Source: an uncultured Lentisphaeria bacterium (lineage in GTDB: Bacteria > Verrucomicrobiota > Lentisphaeria > Victivallales > UBA1829). From it: a stretch of DNA of 64,000 nt. The stretch spans positions 62,001-126,000 of the forward strand of contig CAJKAR010000006.1 in assembly GCA_905197955.1 (NCBI GenBank), given 5' to 3'. The first letter of the stretch is position 1, and every line of letters begins with the position of its first letter. The position numbers and the translations under genes are program-made. This document shows, piece after piece, positions 8,751 to 18,681 of the stretch. The notes under the pieces are model-generated. The model was not told the DNA's origin, made no database searches, and saw nothing but the letters and a program-made list of their open reading frames with translations.

Positions 8751-10604
8751 TCAAGGTCCGAGAAACTTCTCAAAAAATTCCGCTGCAAGAGGCGCGCAGG
8801 TTTTTCCTCCCGCCTCACCGCGTTCCACCAGGATGGCGATTGCATACGTTTTCCCGTTTTTCGTACCGAACCCGATAAACCAGGTATTTTTATACCGGTT
8901 GTCTCCGGAACCGACTTCCGCCGTTCCCGTTTTTCCATAAAGATCAATGACATTGTTGCGGGCACGCTTTGATCCGCCGATATCGGAATTGACCGATAAA
9001 TACATTCCCCGTCTCATCATTTCCAGAGTCCGGGGAGACGCCGCCAGATGTCCTTTTGCTACGGCTGGTTCGGTATAAATCACCATACCGTTCGGATTCA
9101 GAATGTTTTTCAGGATATTCGGTTTCCAGAGGGTGCCGCCGTTGGCGATCGCCGCTGTATAGACAGCCGCCTGAAGAGGAGATACCAGAACATCGCCCTG
9201 CCCGATGGAAATCAGAGCCGTGTCAAATGCGGTCCAGACGCGCTTATGCCTGCGGTCCGGAAGTCTGCCGGCAGTCTCGGAAAGCACAAATCCGGTCTTG
9301 GAGCCGATCCCCGCGCTTCGAAAGGAGGCGGCAAGACGGTCCAGTCCGAGTTTCAACCCGGATTCAATAAAATAATCGTTGCAGGAGACGGCCAGTGCAT
9401 CATAAAGAGTCACTTCTCCGTGTCCGTCGGCTTTGATCCAGCAGCGGATCCGGTTTGCGCCAATCGGCGTATAGCCGTCGCAGTAAACAGTACTTTCCGG
9501 CGAGATCCCGTTCTCCAGAACCGACATTGCCACAAGCGGTTTTATAATGGATCCCGGCGAAAATGCCCCCTGATAAGCCTTGTTGAACAGCGGTTTTCCC
9601 GGCGCATCGCGCAATGCCTTGTATTCCGCATTCGAGATCCGCGGCACAAACAGCGAAGGCTCGTAGGATGGCGAGGATGCCATGGCCAACACCTCTCCAT
9701 TGGAAGCATCCAGAAGAACCAGCGCACCGGAAACATTGGCAATGACCCGTTCCGCCGCCGCCTGCGCCTTGTAGTTCAGAGTTAGAACAATATCCTTGCC
9801 GTTCTCCGCCGGGACTTCCGCCATGGTTTCCCGGACAAAGCCGCGCGTATCGACGATCACCAGTTTCCGTCCGGGAAATCCGCGCAGAAGCGGACGCTTC
9901 TCTTTCGGGATCTCCGGCTTTTCCGAATCCTGCTCCAGAGCAATCTGATTTTTGACCGGAAGAATCCAGGAATCGTATGCCTTTTCCAGTCCGGCACGAC
10001 CGATCAGATCCGGAATATAATACTTGTACCCGGAACGGTCCACCGCAGAGCTGGGATCCTCAAAGCCGACATATCCGATCAACTGTCCCGCCGTCTTTCC
10101 TTTCGGATACGTCCGCAGAGGATTCGTCACAATATCCATTCCCGGAATCATCGGCGAAATCTCATACGCCTTTGCCAGTTCAAAAAAGTTCAGCTCCTTG
10201 AACACCGTAATCGGCAGTCCCGGAAAGAGATTCATGTGAGTGATAATCGATTTTTCGGTCAGTTCCGGCGCTCTGCCGATGCACGCCGCCAGCCGGTTCG
10301 CTTCCGCTAGGACATAATCCACAGTACGGCTGCGCTTGCCGGGCCGTCTCATTTCAGAAATATGAAACACCACTTCATACGAAGCGGCATTTCCCGCCAG
10401 CATAACGCCGTCCGAAGTAAAAATTCTTCCGCGAACCGCAGGGACCCGGATCTTGCGGACATACTGCTCCGACACCTTCTCCAGAATCTCATCCCCGCTC
10501 TGCACCTGAATCGACCACAGCTGAATCAGGATCACGGCATAAAGAAAAAATACAATGAATGCCATGATGACTATTCTGATTTTCGATATAAGCGTCGAAT
10601 CCAT
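8751..10604 (-). CDS. mrdA: Penicillin-binding protein 2 (elongasome transpeptidase)
   Basis: This enzyme cross-links peptidoglycan during lateral wall growth, in complex with RodA. The 617-residue protein has an N-terminal membrane anchor (about 10-30), a PBP dimerisation domain and a transpeptidase domain. All three catalytic motifs are present: SIIK (about 350), SCN (about 405) and KTGT (about 555). PBP2 is preferred over FtsI because of the length and because the gene is not in a division cluster, but the assignment is by similarity. rodA and mreCD are not adjacent. The start ATG 10604 has only a weak GGGA upstream; a TTG 15 bases earlier is an alternative. Confidence 0.87.
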   Translation of the reverse strand: MDSTLISKIRIVIMAFIVFFLYAVILIQLWSIQVQSGDEILEKVSEQYVRKIRVPAVRGRIFTSDGVMLAGNAASYEVVFHISEMRRPGKRSRTVDYVLAEANRLAACIGRAPELTEKSIITHMNLFPGLPITVFKELNFFELAKAYEISPMIPGMDIVTNPLRTYPKGKTAGQLIGYVGFEDPSSAVDRSGYKYYIPDLIGRAGLEKAYDSWILPVKNQIALEQDSEKPEIPKEKRPLLRGFPGRKLVIVDTRGFVRETMAEVPAENGKDIVLTLNYKAQAAAERVIANVSGALVLLDASNGEVLAMASSPSYEPSLFVPRISNAEYKALRDAPGKPLFNKAYQGAFSPGSIIKPLVAMSVLENGISPESTVYCDGYTPIGANRIRCWIKADGHGEVTLYDALAVSCNDYFIESGLKLGLDRLAASFRSAGIGSKTGFVLSETAGRLPDRRHKRVWTAFDTALISIGQGDVLVSPLQAAVYTAAIANGGTLWKPNILKNILNPNGMVIYTEPAVAKGHLAASPRTLEMMRRGMYLSVNSDIGGSKRARNNVIDLYGKTGTAEVGSGDNRYKNTWFIGFGTKNGKTYAIAILVERGEAGGKTCAPLAAEFFEKFLGP

Positions 10605-10720
10605 GCGCAAAAATCCCAAAGGTTAGAACGATAACCTATATGAAAATCAGAGGAAATCAAATGGATTTCCGGAAAAATTTCTCTTGCCGGACAAAATCTC
10701 CGGAAGAAGATCGGGGAATC

Positions 10721-10978
10721 TTATTCCATCAGGCCCCACGCCTTCAGATCTCGTCCGAGTTCGGCGGCGTTGAAAACCTGTCCCGGACGCCATTGCCCGT
10801 TGTATTCCATCGTCGGCACGACCCAGTCGTCGCCGCCGTTGACTTCCACAATTTTGCGGACCACATCCTCCGGCTGCGCTTCAATATCCAGCGCTTCAAA
10901 CGGAATGCCGTGGGATTTCAGATACTCCATTGCTTTGTGACAGTGCGGACAGAGATTCCAGTAATAGACTTTCAGCAT
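10721..10978 (-). CDS. Glutaredoxin-like thiol oxidoreductase
   Basis: This is a compact 85-residue thioredoxin-fold protein with the redox motif CPHC at residues 10-13 and the cis-proline segment VVPTM, so it should act as a dithiol glutaredoxin in the cytoplasm. ATG 10978 was chosen because AAAGGGG is 8 bases upstream; an ATG two codons earlier is too close to that site. It follows sbcD by 77 bases on the same strand. The C-terminus (AELGRDLKAWGL) fits the last helix of the fold. Confidence 0.85.
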   Translation of the reverse strand: MLKVYYWNLCPHCHKAMEYLKSHGIPFEALDIEAQPEDVVRKIVEVNGGDDWVVPTMEYNGQWRPGQVFNAAELGRDLKAWGLME

Positions 10979-11055
10979 TTTCATATCCCCTTTCTGTTTA
11001 CGGAGTGGGGAAACAATACCGTCATATTCCTCAAAAGTCAAGCGGAAACAGGAAA

Positions 11056-12258
11056 TCAATCCTTTTCCGTCACCGAGACAACCGTTTCCCGGTACAATTT
11101 CCGGAGCTCTTCCGCATCCTCGCCGCCGATCTGTTTCCGCTCCAGAAGAAGATCAAATATTTCCGAAGCCGTCATAACTGCGACATTCCGTTCCGTCGAA
11201 TTCGCAGGCACTCCCGGCTCCACCGCCTCGGAACGGATCACCAGGGGATAATTCCTCATACGCCCTTTGAATACACTCTCAATCCGGTTCATCAGCTCTG
11301 CGCCGGAAAGATCCGTCACAGTAACCCCGCAGCAGATTTCGCGCTCCGATGCGGCGACCTCTTCCAGTTCCGGCTCGATCTTCTCCCAGCACCCATGCAG
11401 ATTCCGGATTGCCGTGAACTGAGGTATCCGGATTTCCGAAATCTGCAGCCGGCGCCCGGTAAACTCCAGCTCATAAAGCATCCGCTCCTCCGAATCGGAA
11501 AAACTCATTTTCAAAGGAGATCCGCTGTACCGGATCCGATCAGATCCGGCGCACTGGGCCTGATGGAGATGCCCCAGTGCATAATAATCGGGCTCCGGAG
11601 GCAGAAGAGAGGGATCTACGGAAGCGATTCCTCCGACATATTCCCGGACGCCGTCATTCTCTCCGAGATGTCCGCCGGCAAGGAAGAAATGTCCTGTCAG
11701 AATCACGGGGACCTCCTGCCCTGCGCGCAATTTTTCCGCAGCATCCGCCACAGCCCGGTAATGACGCCGGAAACCCTCCCGCCGTTTTGCCTCGCGCTCC
11801 GCCCAGTCCTCACCGAAAGTCATGGTCGCCAGATCGGCATCCCGCAGGTACGGAACCGCTCCGACGATCAGACTCAGACGCCCCTCCGCATCATACACCG
11901 GAACCACCTCGTCCGCCGGATCCTCCGACGCACTGCCGAAAATGTGAATTCCAAACGCCGAACGCAGCAGTTCCCTCGGAGCATTCAGAAACGAAGGCGA
12001 ATCATGATTGCCCCCCGTAATGATAATCTCCCGGCAGGTGGTCGCCTGCATATTTTTCAGAAAATCATAATAAAGCCGCACCGCGGTATTGCCCGGAGCC
12101 GAAGTGTCAAACACATCCCCCGATACAATCAGGACATCGACAGCCCGTTCCGCCGCCAGCTTCACCAGCCAATCCAGAAACGCGGCAAAATCCGCATCCC
12201 GCCGGCGATTGTGAAACTGATGTCCGATGTGCCAGTCGGAGGTATGCAGAACCTTCAT
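11056..12258 (-). CDS. sbcD: Nuclease SbcCD subunit D
   Basis: This is the metallophosphoesterase subunit of the SbcCD (Mre11-Rad50) nuclease, which opens hairpins and processes DNA ends. The 400 residues contain the expected metal-binding motifs in order: SDWHIG (about 7-12), GDVFD (about 46-50), GGNHDS (about 81-86) and further GHF and GHLH motifs. The start overlaps the nadE stop by 4 bases (ATGA), so it is translationally coupled to nadE. The ATPase partner sbcC, usually next to sbcD, is not in the window. Confidence 0.92.
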   Translation of the reverse strand: MKVLHTSDWHIGHQFHNRRRDADFAAFLDWLVKLAAERAVDVLIVSGDVFDTSAPGNTAVRLYYDFLKNMQATTCREIIITGGNHDSPSFLNAPRELLRSAFGIHIFGSASEDPADEVVPVYDAEGRLSLIVGAVPYLRDADLATMTFGEDWAEREAKRREGFRRHYRAVADAAEKLRAGQEVPVILTGHFFLAGGHLGENDGVREYVGGIASVDPSLLPPEPDYYALGHLHQAQCAGSDRIRYSGSPLKMSFSDSEERMLYELEFTGRRLQISEIRIPQFTAIRNLHGCWEKIEPELEEVAASEREICCGVTVTDLSGAELMNRIESVFKGRMRNYPLVIRSEAVEPGVPANSTERNVAVMTASEIFDLLLERKQIGGEDAEELRKLYRETVVSVTEKD

Positions 12259-14189
12259 TGCGGCTTCTCCGCCTCCTCAAGATTCTCAAACCAGACCGAA
12301 GCGGATGCGTCGGAAGGCATGCGCCAGTCGCCGCGCGGAGAAAGACTGATGGTTCCCACCTTCGGTCCGTCCGGCATACAGCTCCGCTTGAACTGCTGAC
12401 CGAAAAATCTGCGCAGAAATGTTTTCAGGAACTGTTTCAGCTTTTCCGCCGGATACTCTCCGGCAAATGCGGATTCCGCCAGGAACAGCAGCTTTTCCGG
12501 AGCGGCTCCATATTTGAGGAAATGATACAGGAAAAAGTCGTGGATTTCATAGGGACCGATAATATCTTCGGTTTTCTGACGGATCGTGCCGTCTTTGTCC
12601 GCGGGCAGAAGCTCAGGACTGACGGGAGTGTCGATAATATCCTGCAGAATTGCCCGGATCTTTTCGCCGGAATTGTCTCCGACCCATCCGATCACATAAC
12701 GGATCAGAGTCTTCGGTACCGAACAGTTGACACTGTACATGGAAATATGATCCCCGTTGTAGGTGCACCACCCCATCGCCGACTCCGAGAGATCGCCCGT
12801 GCCGACGGCAAGTCCGTTTTCCTTGTTCGCCAGATCCAGCAGAATCTGCGTGCGTTCCCGCGCCTGGGAATTCTCATACACCACGTTATGGTTTTCCGGA
12901 TCGTGTCCGATCGAACGGAAGTGCTCCATGCAGGCATCTTTGATGCTGATTTCCATGAGAGTGGTCCCCAGCTCCCGGCAGAGTCCCACGGCATTGTTGT
13001 AGGTGCGGTCTGTGGTTCCGAATCCCGGCATGGTCACGGTAATGACATCCTCCGGCGGTCGGTTCAGCAGTTTGAGAGTGTGCACGCAGACCAGAAGCGC
13101 AAGAGTGGAATCCAGTCCGCCGGAAATTCCGAGAACCAGTTTTCTTGCGGAGGTATGTTCGATCCGTTTTGCCAGTCCGGCGGACTGAATGGAGAAAATT
13201 TCCCGGCAGCGGAGATCCCGCAACGCACTGTCGGATGGAACAAAGGGACGCGGTTCGATTCTGCGGTTCAACGTTCTGACATCCGGCACTGCATGCGCCC
13301 GGATCAAGCGGAAGTCCCGCACGGGCGCCATCTCCACTCCGGCGCTGAACGGACTGTCCGAAAGACGCGCCGCGCTAATTCTGCGCAGGTCAACATCCGC
13401 CGTATGGATCACTCCACTCCGGAGAAAACGATCGGAATCCAGAAGCACGGTTCCGTTTTCTGCGATAATGGAATGGCCGCCGCAGACCGTATCGGTCGTG
13501 GATTCATGCACGCCGGAAGAGACATACGCATACGCCGCCACGCAGCGGGCGCTCTGAGTCCGGACCAGCTCCTTCCGATACTCCGCTTTCCCGACGAGCT
13601 CATTGCTCGCCGAAGGATTCAGCAGCAGAGTCGCACCGTTCAACGCCAGCGAGGAACTCGGCGGAATCGTGGTCCAGAGATCCTCGCAAATCTCAATTCC
13701 GACCCGGAACTCGGATGAGACATCAAAAATCAAATCGGTTCCGAAAGGCACATTTTCCCAGCCGGCGAAATCGACCGTCTCCTTTCGAATGCCGAATCCA
13801 GAAGAGAAATAGCGTTTTTCATAAAACTCCCTGTAATTCGGCAGATTGGATTTCGGAACGATTCCCAGCAGAGCACCATCCTGGAGCACCAGCGCGGCAT
13901 TGAAGAGCCTCCCGCCTTTCCGCACCGGCGCACCGATCACATACAGCGTTCCTGCGGCGCAGTGCGAACCGATCTTCCGGACTGCCGACTCCGCGGCATC
14001 CAGCAGGGCGGTATTATGAAACAGATCCCCGCAGGAATAGGCGGTAACGGCGAGTTCCGGAAAGAGCACCGCAGAAGCATCCCGGATCTCCGGGGAGCGC
14101 ATCTGCGAAATGATCTGATCCGTATTATACGAGACATCCGCAACCTTCAGCTGCGGCACACATGTTGCAATCCGGTAGAACCCGTGCAT
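12255..14189 (-). CDS. nadE: Glutamine-dependent NAD+ synthetase
   Basis: This enzyme converts nicotinic acid adenine dinucleotide to NAD+, using ammonia channelled from glutamine. The 644-residue protein has both parts. The first is an N-terminal nitrilase-fold glutaminase with the nucleophile Cys in GIEICEDLW (about 166). The second is a C-terminal synthetase with the PP-loop motif GISGGLDST (about 355-363). The start ATG 14189 has AAAGGTG upstream; an in-frame GTG four codons earlier overlaps that site. It is the first gene of a unit with sbcD. Confidence 0.93.
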   Translation of the reverse strand: MHGFYRIATCVPQLKVADVSYNTDQIISQMRSPEIRDASAVLFPELAVTAYSCGDLFHNTALLDAAESAVRKIGSHCAAGTLYVIGAPVRKGGRLFNAALVLQDGALLGIVPKSNLPNYREFYEKRYFSSGFGIRKETVDFAGWENVPFGTDLIFDVSSEFRVGIEICEDLWTTIPPSSSLALNGATLLLNPSASNELVGKAEYRKELVRTQSARCVAAYAYVSSGVHESTTDTVCGGHSIIAENGTVLLDSDRFLRSGVIHTADVDLRRISAARLSDSPFSAGVEMAPVRDFRLIRAHAVPDVRTLNRRIEPRPFVPSDSALRDLRCREIFSIQSAGLAKRIEHTSARKLVLGISGGLDSTLALLVCVHTLKLLNRPPEDVITVTMPGFGTTDRTYNNAVGLCRELGTTLMEISIKDACMEHFRSIGHDPENHNVVYENSQARERTQILLDLANKENGLAVGTGDLSESAMGWCTYNGDHISMYSVNCSVPKTLIRYVIGWVGDNSGEKIRAILQDIIDTPVSPELLPADKDGTIRQKTEDIIGPYEIHDFFLYHFLKYGAAPEKLLFLAESAFAGEYPAEKLKQFLKTFLRRFFGQQFKRSCMPDGPKVGTISLSPRGDWRMPSDASASVWFENLEEAEKPQ

Positions 14190-14238
14190 TTTCTTCGACA
14201 CCTTTCTGAAAAATAAACTCTTCTTTTCCGGAGAAATA

Positions 14239-14266
14239 ATATTACTCGGAACCGCTCAAAAATCAA
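14239..14266 (-). promoter_or_regulatory. Likely promoter of nadE-sbcD
   Basis: On the minus strand TTGATT (14261-14266) and TAATAT (14239-14244) are separated by 16 bases, about 50 bases upstream of the nadE start. Confidence 0.55.
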
Positions 14267-14356
14267 GAGAGAGTTTCAGAAACTTCACGGTTTCAGAATC
14301 AGGGTCTTCCGGTTTTCGGCTCCGTCAGAAAGATCTCTGTTTCGGGAGCATTCAGC

Positions 14357-14385
14357 TTGACTTTTCCATTGAGGTGCTGTATAGT
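14357..14385 (+). promoter_or_regulatory. Strong consensus promoter of the lipid A acyltransferase gene
   Basis: TTGACT (14357-14362) and TATAGT (14380-14385) have an ideal 17-base spacer. Transcription should begin near 14392, giving a leader of about 33 bases. Confidence 0.65.
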
Positions 14386-14424
14386 CCATCTTTTAAACGG
14401 TGAAAAAATTCCGAGGATTGAAAC

Positions 14425-15348
14425 ATGGCGAAAAAGACCTCTCCAAAATGGCTGATTTATATGGAATATGTTCCATTTTATCTTCTGTATAAGTTCATGC
14501 ACATGATTTCCTTGAAGACGGCATACCGCCTTTCCGGATTCCTGATCTCCATTCTGTATTACATTGATATCCGTCACAGGAAGAGAACGATCTCCCATCT
14601 GCTGTACGCCGGAGTTGCCCGAGACCGTAAAGAAGCCGCCATCATGGCGAAAAAGACCTTTCAGGAATTCAGCAAACTGCTGGTTGAAATCGTGAAGATG
14701 GATCAGTGTTACGATCTTTCGAAAATCAAGGTGATCGGACCGAAGGAAACAGTGGACCGGGTTCTTTCCAGAGAGCATCCGAACCGGAATGTCATTATTG
14801 CGACAGCGCATTACGGCAACTGGGAAGTTGCCGGAACGGCTTTTTCCGAATATTCCAGGATCAATATGCTGTCCATCATGCGACCGTTTGACAATCCGCT
14901 GGTGGGAGAGCTTATTCTTGCTCATCGCAGAAGTAAAGTGCATGAACTGGTGGACAAGCGAGGGAGTGTCCGTCCTGTTCTGAAAGCGCTTCAGCAGGGA
15001 CGCAACATTTCCATTCTGATCGATCAGCATGCGTCGCATCTGGAAGGCGTGGAAAATGTCTTTTTCGGTCACCCGTGCCGGACTCATATGACACCGGCGC
15101 TCCTGCATTTGAAAACGGGAGTACCGATTCTCCCGGAACTTACCCGACGCGCAGGAGACAACTTTGAATTTGAAATTGTCGTCGGCGATCTGATCGAATA
15201 CAAGCCGACCGGCGACAAGGATAAAGATGTCCGGGAAATCACCCAGCTCTGCACCACAGCGCTTGAGAAACTCATAGCCCAGCAGCCCGAACAATGGATG
15301 TGGGCAGCGCGAAGATGGCTCGACATTGACCGGAACAAAAAGAAATAA
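14425..15348 (+). CDS. Lipid A biosynthesis acyltransferase (LpxL/HtrB family)
   Basis: The family transfers a secondary acyl chain from acyl-ACP to the lipid A precursor at the inner membrane. The 307-residue protein has the family's HX4E catalytic motif in HYGNWE (about residue 130), a following conserved Arg region, and IDQHAS near 200 in a typical position. A hydrophobic N-terminal segment should anchor it. The start ATG has GAGG 9 bases upstream. Together with lpxA in this window it indicates an LPS-bearing outer membrane. The exact acyl chain and position cannot be told. Confidence 0.87.
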   Translation: MAKKTSPKWLIYMEYVPFYLLYKFMHMISLKTAYRLSGFLISILYYIDIRHRKRTISHLLYAGVARDRKEAAIMAKKTFQEFSKLLVEIVKMDQCYDLSKIKVIGPKETVDRVLSREHPNRNVIIATAHYGNWEVAGTAFSEYSRINMLSIMRPFDNPLVGELILAHRRSKVHELVDKRGSVRPVLKALQQGRNISILIDQHASHLEGVENVFFGHPCRTHMTPALLHLKTGVPILPELTRRAGDNFEFEIVVGDLIEYKPTGDKDKDVREITQLCTTALEKLIAQQPEQWMWAARRWLDIDRNKKK

Positions 15349-15374
15349 TTGTTCTATGCCTTAAAGTTCCATAC

Positions 15375-15403
15375 AGCCGCCGCCGGGAAAGCGGCGGCTT
15401 CTC
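15375..15403 (+). terminator. Probable terminator between convergent genes
   Basis: AGCCGCCGC (15375-15383) pairs with GCGGCGGCT (15391-15399) over a 7-base loop. The T run is short (TTCTC), so efficiency is uncertain. Confidence 0.5.
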
Positions 15404-15408
15404 AGGAA

Positions 15409-18400
15409 TCAAGGCTGCGGGATCGGATCTGCCAGTTCATAGTAGATGGAATGATTCGCAGGAGTAAGTTGGAAACGCAGTTTTCCATTTTGATATTCAG
15501 CAGGAAGTTCCATCTGCCGTTCTCCTGTGCCGGAATGAAGCTGATATATTTTCATTCTCCGGCTGCATATGAACTCAATTTTCATGGAAAGGGGTTCTGC
15601 GACAACAGGAGCCTTACCAAGATCATAAATCTCACCTTTTACGAAATCCGCCTGAACGGAACGGTTGGCGGCATTGGCAACAGCCGTCATCAGTATCCTG
15701 CGGGAATCGCGCAGCACCGAACCGTCCAGAGAAATCATTGAAATTGTTACATGTTTCATTGCAGTGTTCACAGAAAGATCCGTTGTGGAATCCCCGGTTT
15801 TCCGCAAATCAGCGACCTCGCCGGAAATGACCTGTACCCGGGGCGTATCAATCAGCAGGATCATCGGACTGGAATAACGCCGTATCTCCCCGGTATCGCT
15901 GACGATTCTCCGGGAATTGGATCGGCGATCCTTCAATCGATTCAAGATTTTGTGATAGACTTTTTCTCCTGAGGCCGATTTCAGGACCAGTTCTCCCAGC
16001 CAGTTGCATTCCCCCGTTGTGATCCGGTACTCACCGAGAGCGGGAAGAAAAGGAATCCGTTCCATTAGATTCACACCATTCTCCACGAGAACTTTTTCCG
16101 GGACACTGGCGACAAGTTTTCGTTCCGCAGGACGGACATCTCCACGACGGAAAAGCAAAGCAGCCATCTGAGATTGCCCCCAGGTTGCCGGATCCGTCTG
16201 CTGAGAATGAATGTAAATCGCCGGATTCTTCAGAAACCTGTCCCACTTTCCCAGGAATCCTGTAGCGGAAGCTCCGAAGAAAACCAGAGCATCCACAGAC
16301 TGATATGACGCAAGCGATACCAGAAGCGGAATACCTTCCGCCCGATAAAAATTCGGATAACAGTAGTTCCATTCCCCCAGAACCATTGGAGATCCTTTCA
16401 GAGCCACCTGTCCCAGATTGCTCATCATACCGGCACTTCCCCAAAGGGGTTCCGCCAGAGGAGAACGATTCCACCAATTTGTCGGGTTCTTCGCACTCGG
16501 AGAAATCGTACCGCGCGGGTCATCATAATAGGAGTGGCTGCTCTGGAAATCCATTCCGGATGAAGCCACAGCATCTCCCGCACCGAAAGGTTTACTGGAA
16601 CCGCAAATCGGAACACGTACGCCCAGAGTTCTCAGGAAGGCATGCATCTCCGTCAGATGAGCGCGATAGATTTCAAACGCAAAGCGTCTCCCCTGAGCTG
16701 AGTCATTCAGCTCCAAAGGACATGAAGACTCCGGCAGTTTCCGTGCCTTCAAAAAGGACCTCCAGCGAGCATCCAGTTTTTTCCGATGCCGTTCAGAAAG
16801 CATACGGATCTCACCGCTTTTCAGCATCGTTTTTTCATTGATAATTTGAAAAAGTGCAATTCCCGGCTCATTGACGATGGATCTGCCGGTATAGGGATTG
16901 ATTCTGGTAAAGAGGCGTCTGGCATATTCCCGTACCGCCTCGGCGACCTCCGGATCAAACAGGGCGGAAAACGGTGGCGGCTGAGGCCAATGCCATGCTT
17001 TTTTCAAATAGACATCATAAAACAATTTGTCGTTCAGATCCATATACACATAAATCCCCTGCTTATACAATTCCGCACAGAAGAATTCAAAGCGATCCAA
17101 CATTTCCGCATTAAACTCTCCCCGGGAATTGAAAAGCAGTTCGTTGCGATTCGCCGGAAAATGCAGACGAACCAGATTGACTCCCTGGGAAGCAAAATTG
17201 GAAGCAATTTCCGGCGCCAGATTCTTTTCCGGGAAACAGCCGTAAATGGCCACATTGGTTCCCCAGAAGCGGACCGCTTTGCCCGGATTCTTTTCAAACT
17301 CAAAATTTTCTCCGTTACGCCGAAGGAATCCAAACTTTCCAGCAGGTTTGTGATTCAGAAAACTGAGATCCAGAGCACTTCCCCCCTGAATGGTCTTTCG
17401 CCAGGAAATCGGACAAGCGAACCATTTGGAAACATCCAGAAGTTCTCCCATTTTAGCATTTTCAGATTTTGCCAGAGCTGCTTTTTCCTGTCCGGTCATA
17501 AGAGCCGAATTCAATGCGGTTGCGGCAATCAGAACCGGAGGACAGGAGGTATCCAGAGAAACCAGTTCCAATCCAGCGAGTTCCCTCTTTGGATCCACCG
17601 GAATCCGCCATCTGGCAAGGGCAATCTCTGACGAAGAATTCCTGCCTTTCCAGCCGATGGATGCTTCGACAGGCGGTTTTGCCATCCACCAGTCGAGTAC
17701 ATTTCTTCCGTATACCACCGGGACCAGAACTTTCGAACCATCTTTATAGTGAAGAATATATTTTGCAATCTCGCCGGAATGATTCCACGCCGTCGTCTGA
17801 AGCAGATATAGCGCATCAAATCGTCCGCCGCCAATGGGAATCATTCCACTGGATAGCGGCATTGCAGGGGTATTCCGGCTTTTCAGAATCACGGCTTTTG
17901 TCCCGATCTGAAACGGTATTGCGGCAGAATAGAGAATTCCTTTCGGAAGATTGGATAAATCGTTTTCAGGCCCCTGTCCGAGCCACCCGGAATGCGTATC
18001 GTCATCCTGCAGAGTCCGATTTGCAGCATCCTGCAAGGGAATCATTTGAAACGCTTTGTGCAGACGCGGCAGAAAAGAGACTGAAAGAGAGATTTTTCCA
18101 TGCTGCATTCTCCGGGCGGGAATCCGAACCCGGCATTGAAGTCGGAAGCGAGGCCATTGCGCATTACGTTCATCCACAATGTTCCAATCGGATCCGTGAA
18201 GAGAGATATCCATTGAGGAAAACGGAAGAGGCGCCATAACGAGCTTTTCTGAACCTCTCTCATCTCTCACAGAGGGAGGACCGGTAAGAACGCCCGCAGG
18301 CAGATCAAGATAAATCAGAAGAAAACGAAGATCCGATGTGGCGGGTACCCGGTACTCATATTGAATGGACCAGCGTCCGGAATCCGTTTTCCGAACCTCT

Positions 18401-18672
18401 CTTGACAAGCTCAATGCGGAATTTTCTATTTGATTTCGATATCCCTCGTTCAGGGGTTCTTTTTTCCATCCGGACTCCTTGAACGGATTTTCCAGTGTTC
18501 TCCAGGAAGAATCCGTCAAAAGGAAAGAATCATTGCCGAAGACAAGCTCTCCATTCTGTTTCAGCAGAAATTTTCCCTCTTTCAATTGTAAAGACTCTCC
18601 GGCAAAGGAAGACAAAAAACAACTCGGCAAAGCAAGAAAAATGACCAGGAAAAACAATAGTTTTTTTCTCAT
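15409..18672 (-). CDS. Large secreted glycoside hydrolase of clan GH-A type
   Basis: This 1087-residue exported enzyme has a signal peptide (about 1-25). An N-terminal beta-rich region of about 440 residues is followed by a TIM-barrel module starting near RFWGTNVA (about 470). Two glutamates in clan GH-A positions are visible: INEKT (about 609, acid/base) and GEWNY (about 766, nucleophile). The remainder is beta-rich. The exact family and substrate are not recognised. The gene starts 9 bases after the prepilin-like gene and is the last gene of a regulator/prepilin-like/hydrolase unit, which suggests a glycan-utilisation role. Confidence 0.8.
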   Translation of the reverse strand: MRKKLLFFLVIFLALPSCFLSSFAGESLQLKEGKFLLKQNGELVFGNDSFLLTDSSWRTLENPFKESGWKKEPLNEGYRNQIENSALSLSREVRKTDSGRWSIQYEYRVPATSDLRFLLIYLDLPAGVLTGPPSVRDERGSEKLVMAPLPFSSMDISLHGSDWNIVDERNAQWPRFRLQCRVRIPARRMQHGKISLSVSFLPRLHKAFQMIPLQDAANRTLQDDDTHSGWLGQGPENDLSNLPKGILYSAAIPFQIGTKAVILKSRNTPAMPLSSGMIPIGGGRFDALYLLQTTAWNHSGEIAKYILHYKDGSKVLVPVVYGRNVLDWWMAKPPVEASIGWKGRNSSSEIALARWRIPVDPKRELAGLELVSLDTSCPPVLIAATALNSALMTGQEKAALAKSENAKMGELLDVSKWFACPISWRKTIQGGSALDLSFLNHKPAGKFGFLRRNGENFEFEKNPGKAVRFWGTNVAIYGCFPEKNLAPEIASNFASQGVNLVRLHFPANRNELLFNSRGEFNAEMLDRFEFFCAELYKQGIYVYMDLNDKLFYDVYLKKAWHWPQPPPFSALFDPEVAEAVREYARRLFTRINPYTGRSIVNEPGIALFQIINEKTMLKSGEIRMLSERHRKKLDARWRSFLKARKLPESSCPLELNDSAQGRRFAFEIYRAHLTEMHAFLRTLGVRVPICGSSKPFGAGDAVASSGMDFQSSHSYYDDPRGTISPSAKNPTNWWNRSPLAEPLWGSAGMMSNLGQVALKGSPMVLGEWNYCYPNFYRAEGIPLLVSLASYQSVDALVFFGASATGFLGKWDRFLKNPAIYIHSQQTDPATWGQSQMAALLFRRGDVRPAERKLVASVPEKVLVENGVNLMERIPFLPALGEYRITTGECNWLGELVLKSASGEKVYHKILNRLKDRRSNSRRIVSDTGEIRRYSSPMILLIDTPRVQVISGEVADLRKTGDSTTDLSVNTAMKHVTISMISLDGSVLRDSRRILMTAVANAANRSVQADFVKGEIYDLGKAPVVAEPLSMKIEFICSRRMKIYQLHSGTGERQMELPAEYQNGKLRFQLTPANHSIYYELADPIPQP

Positions 18673-18681
18673 GACAGCTCC

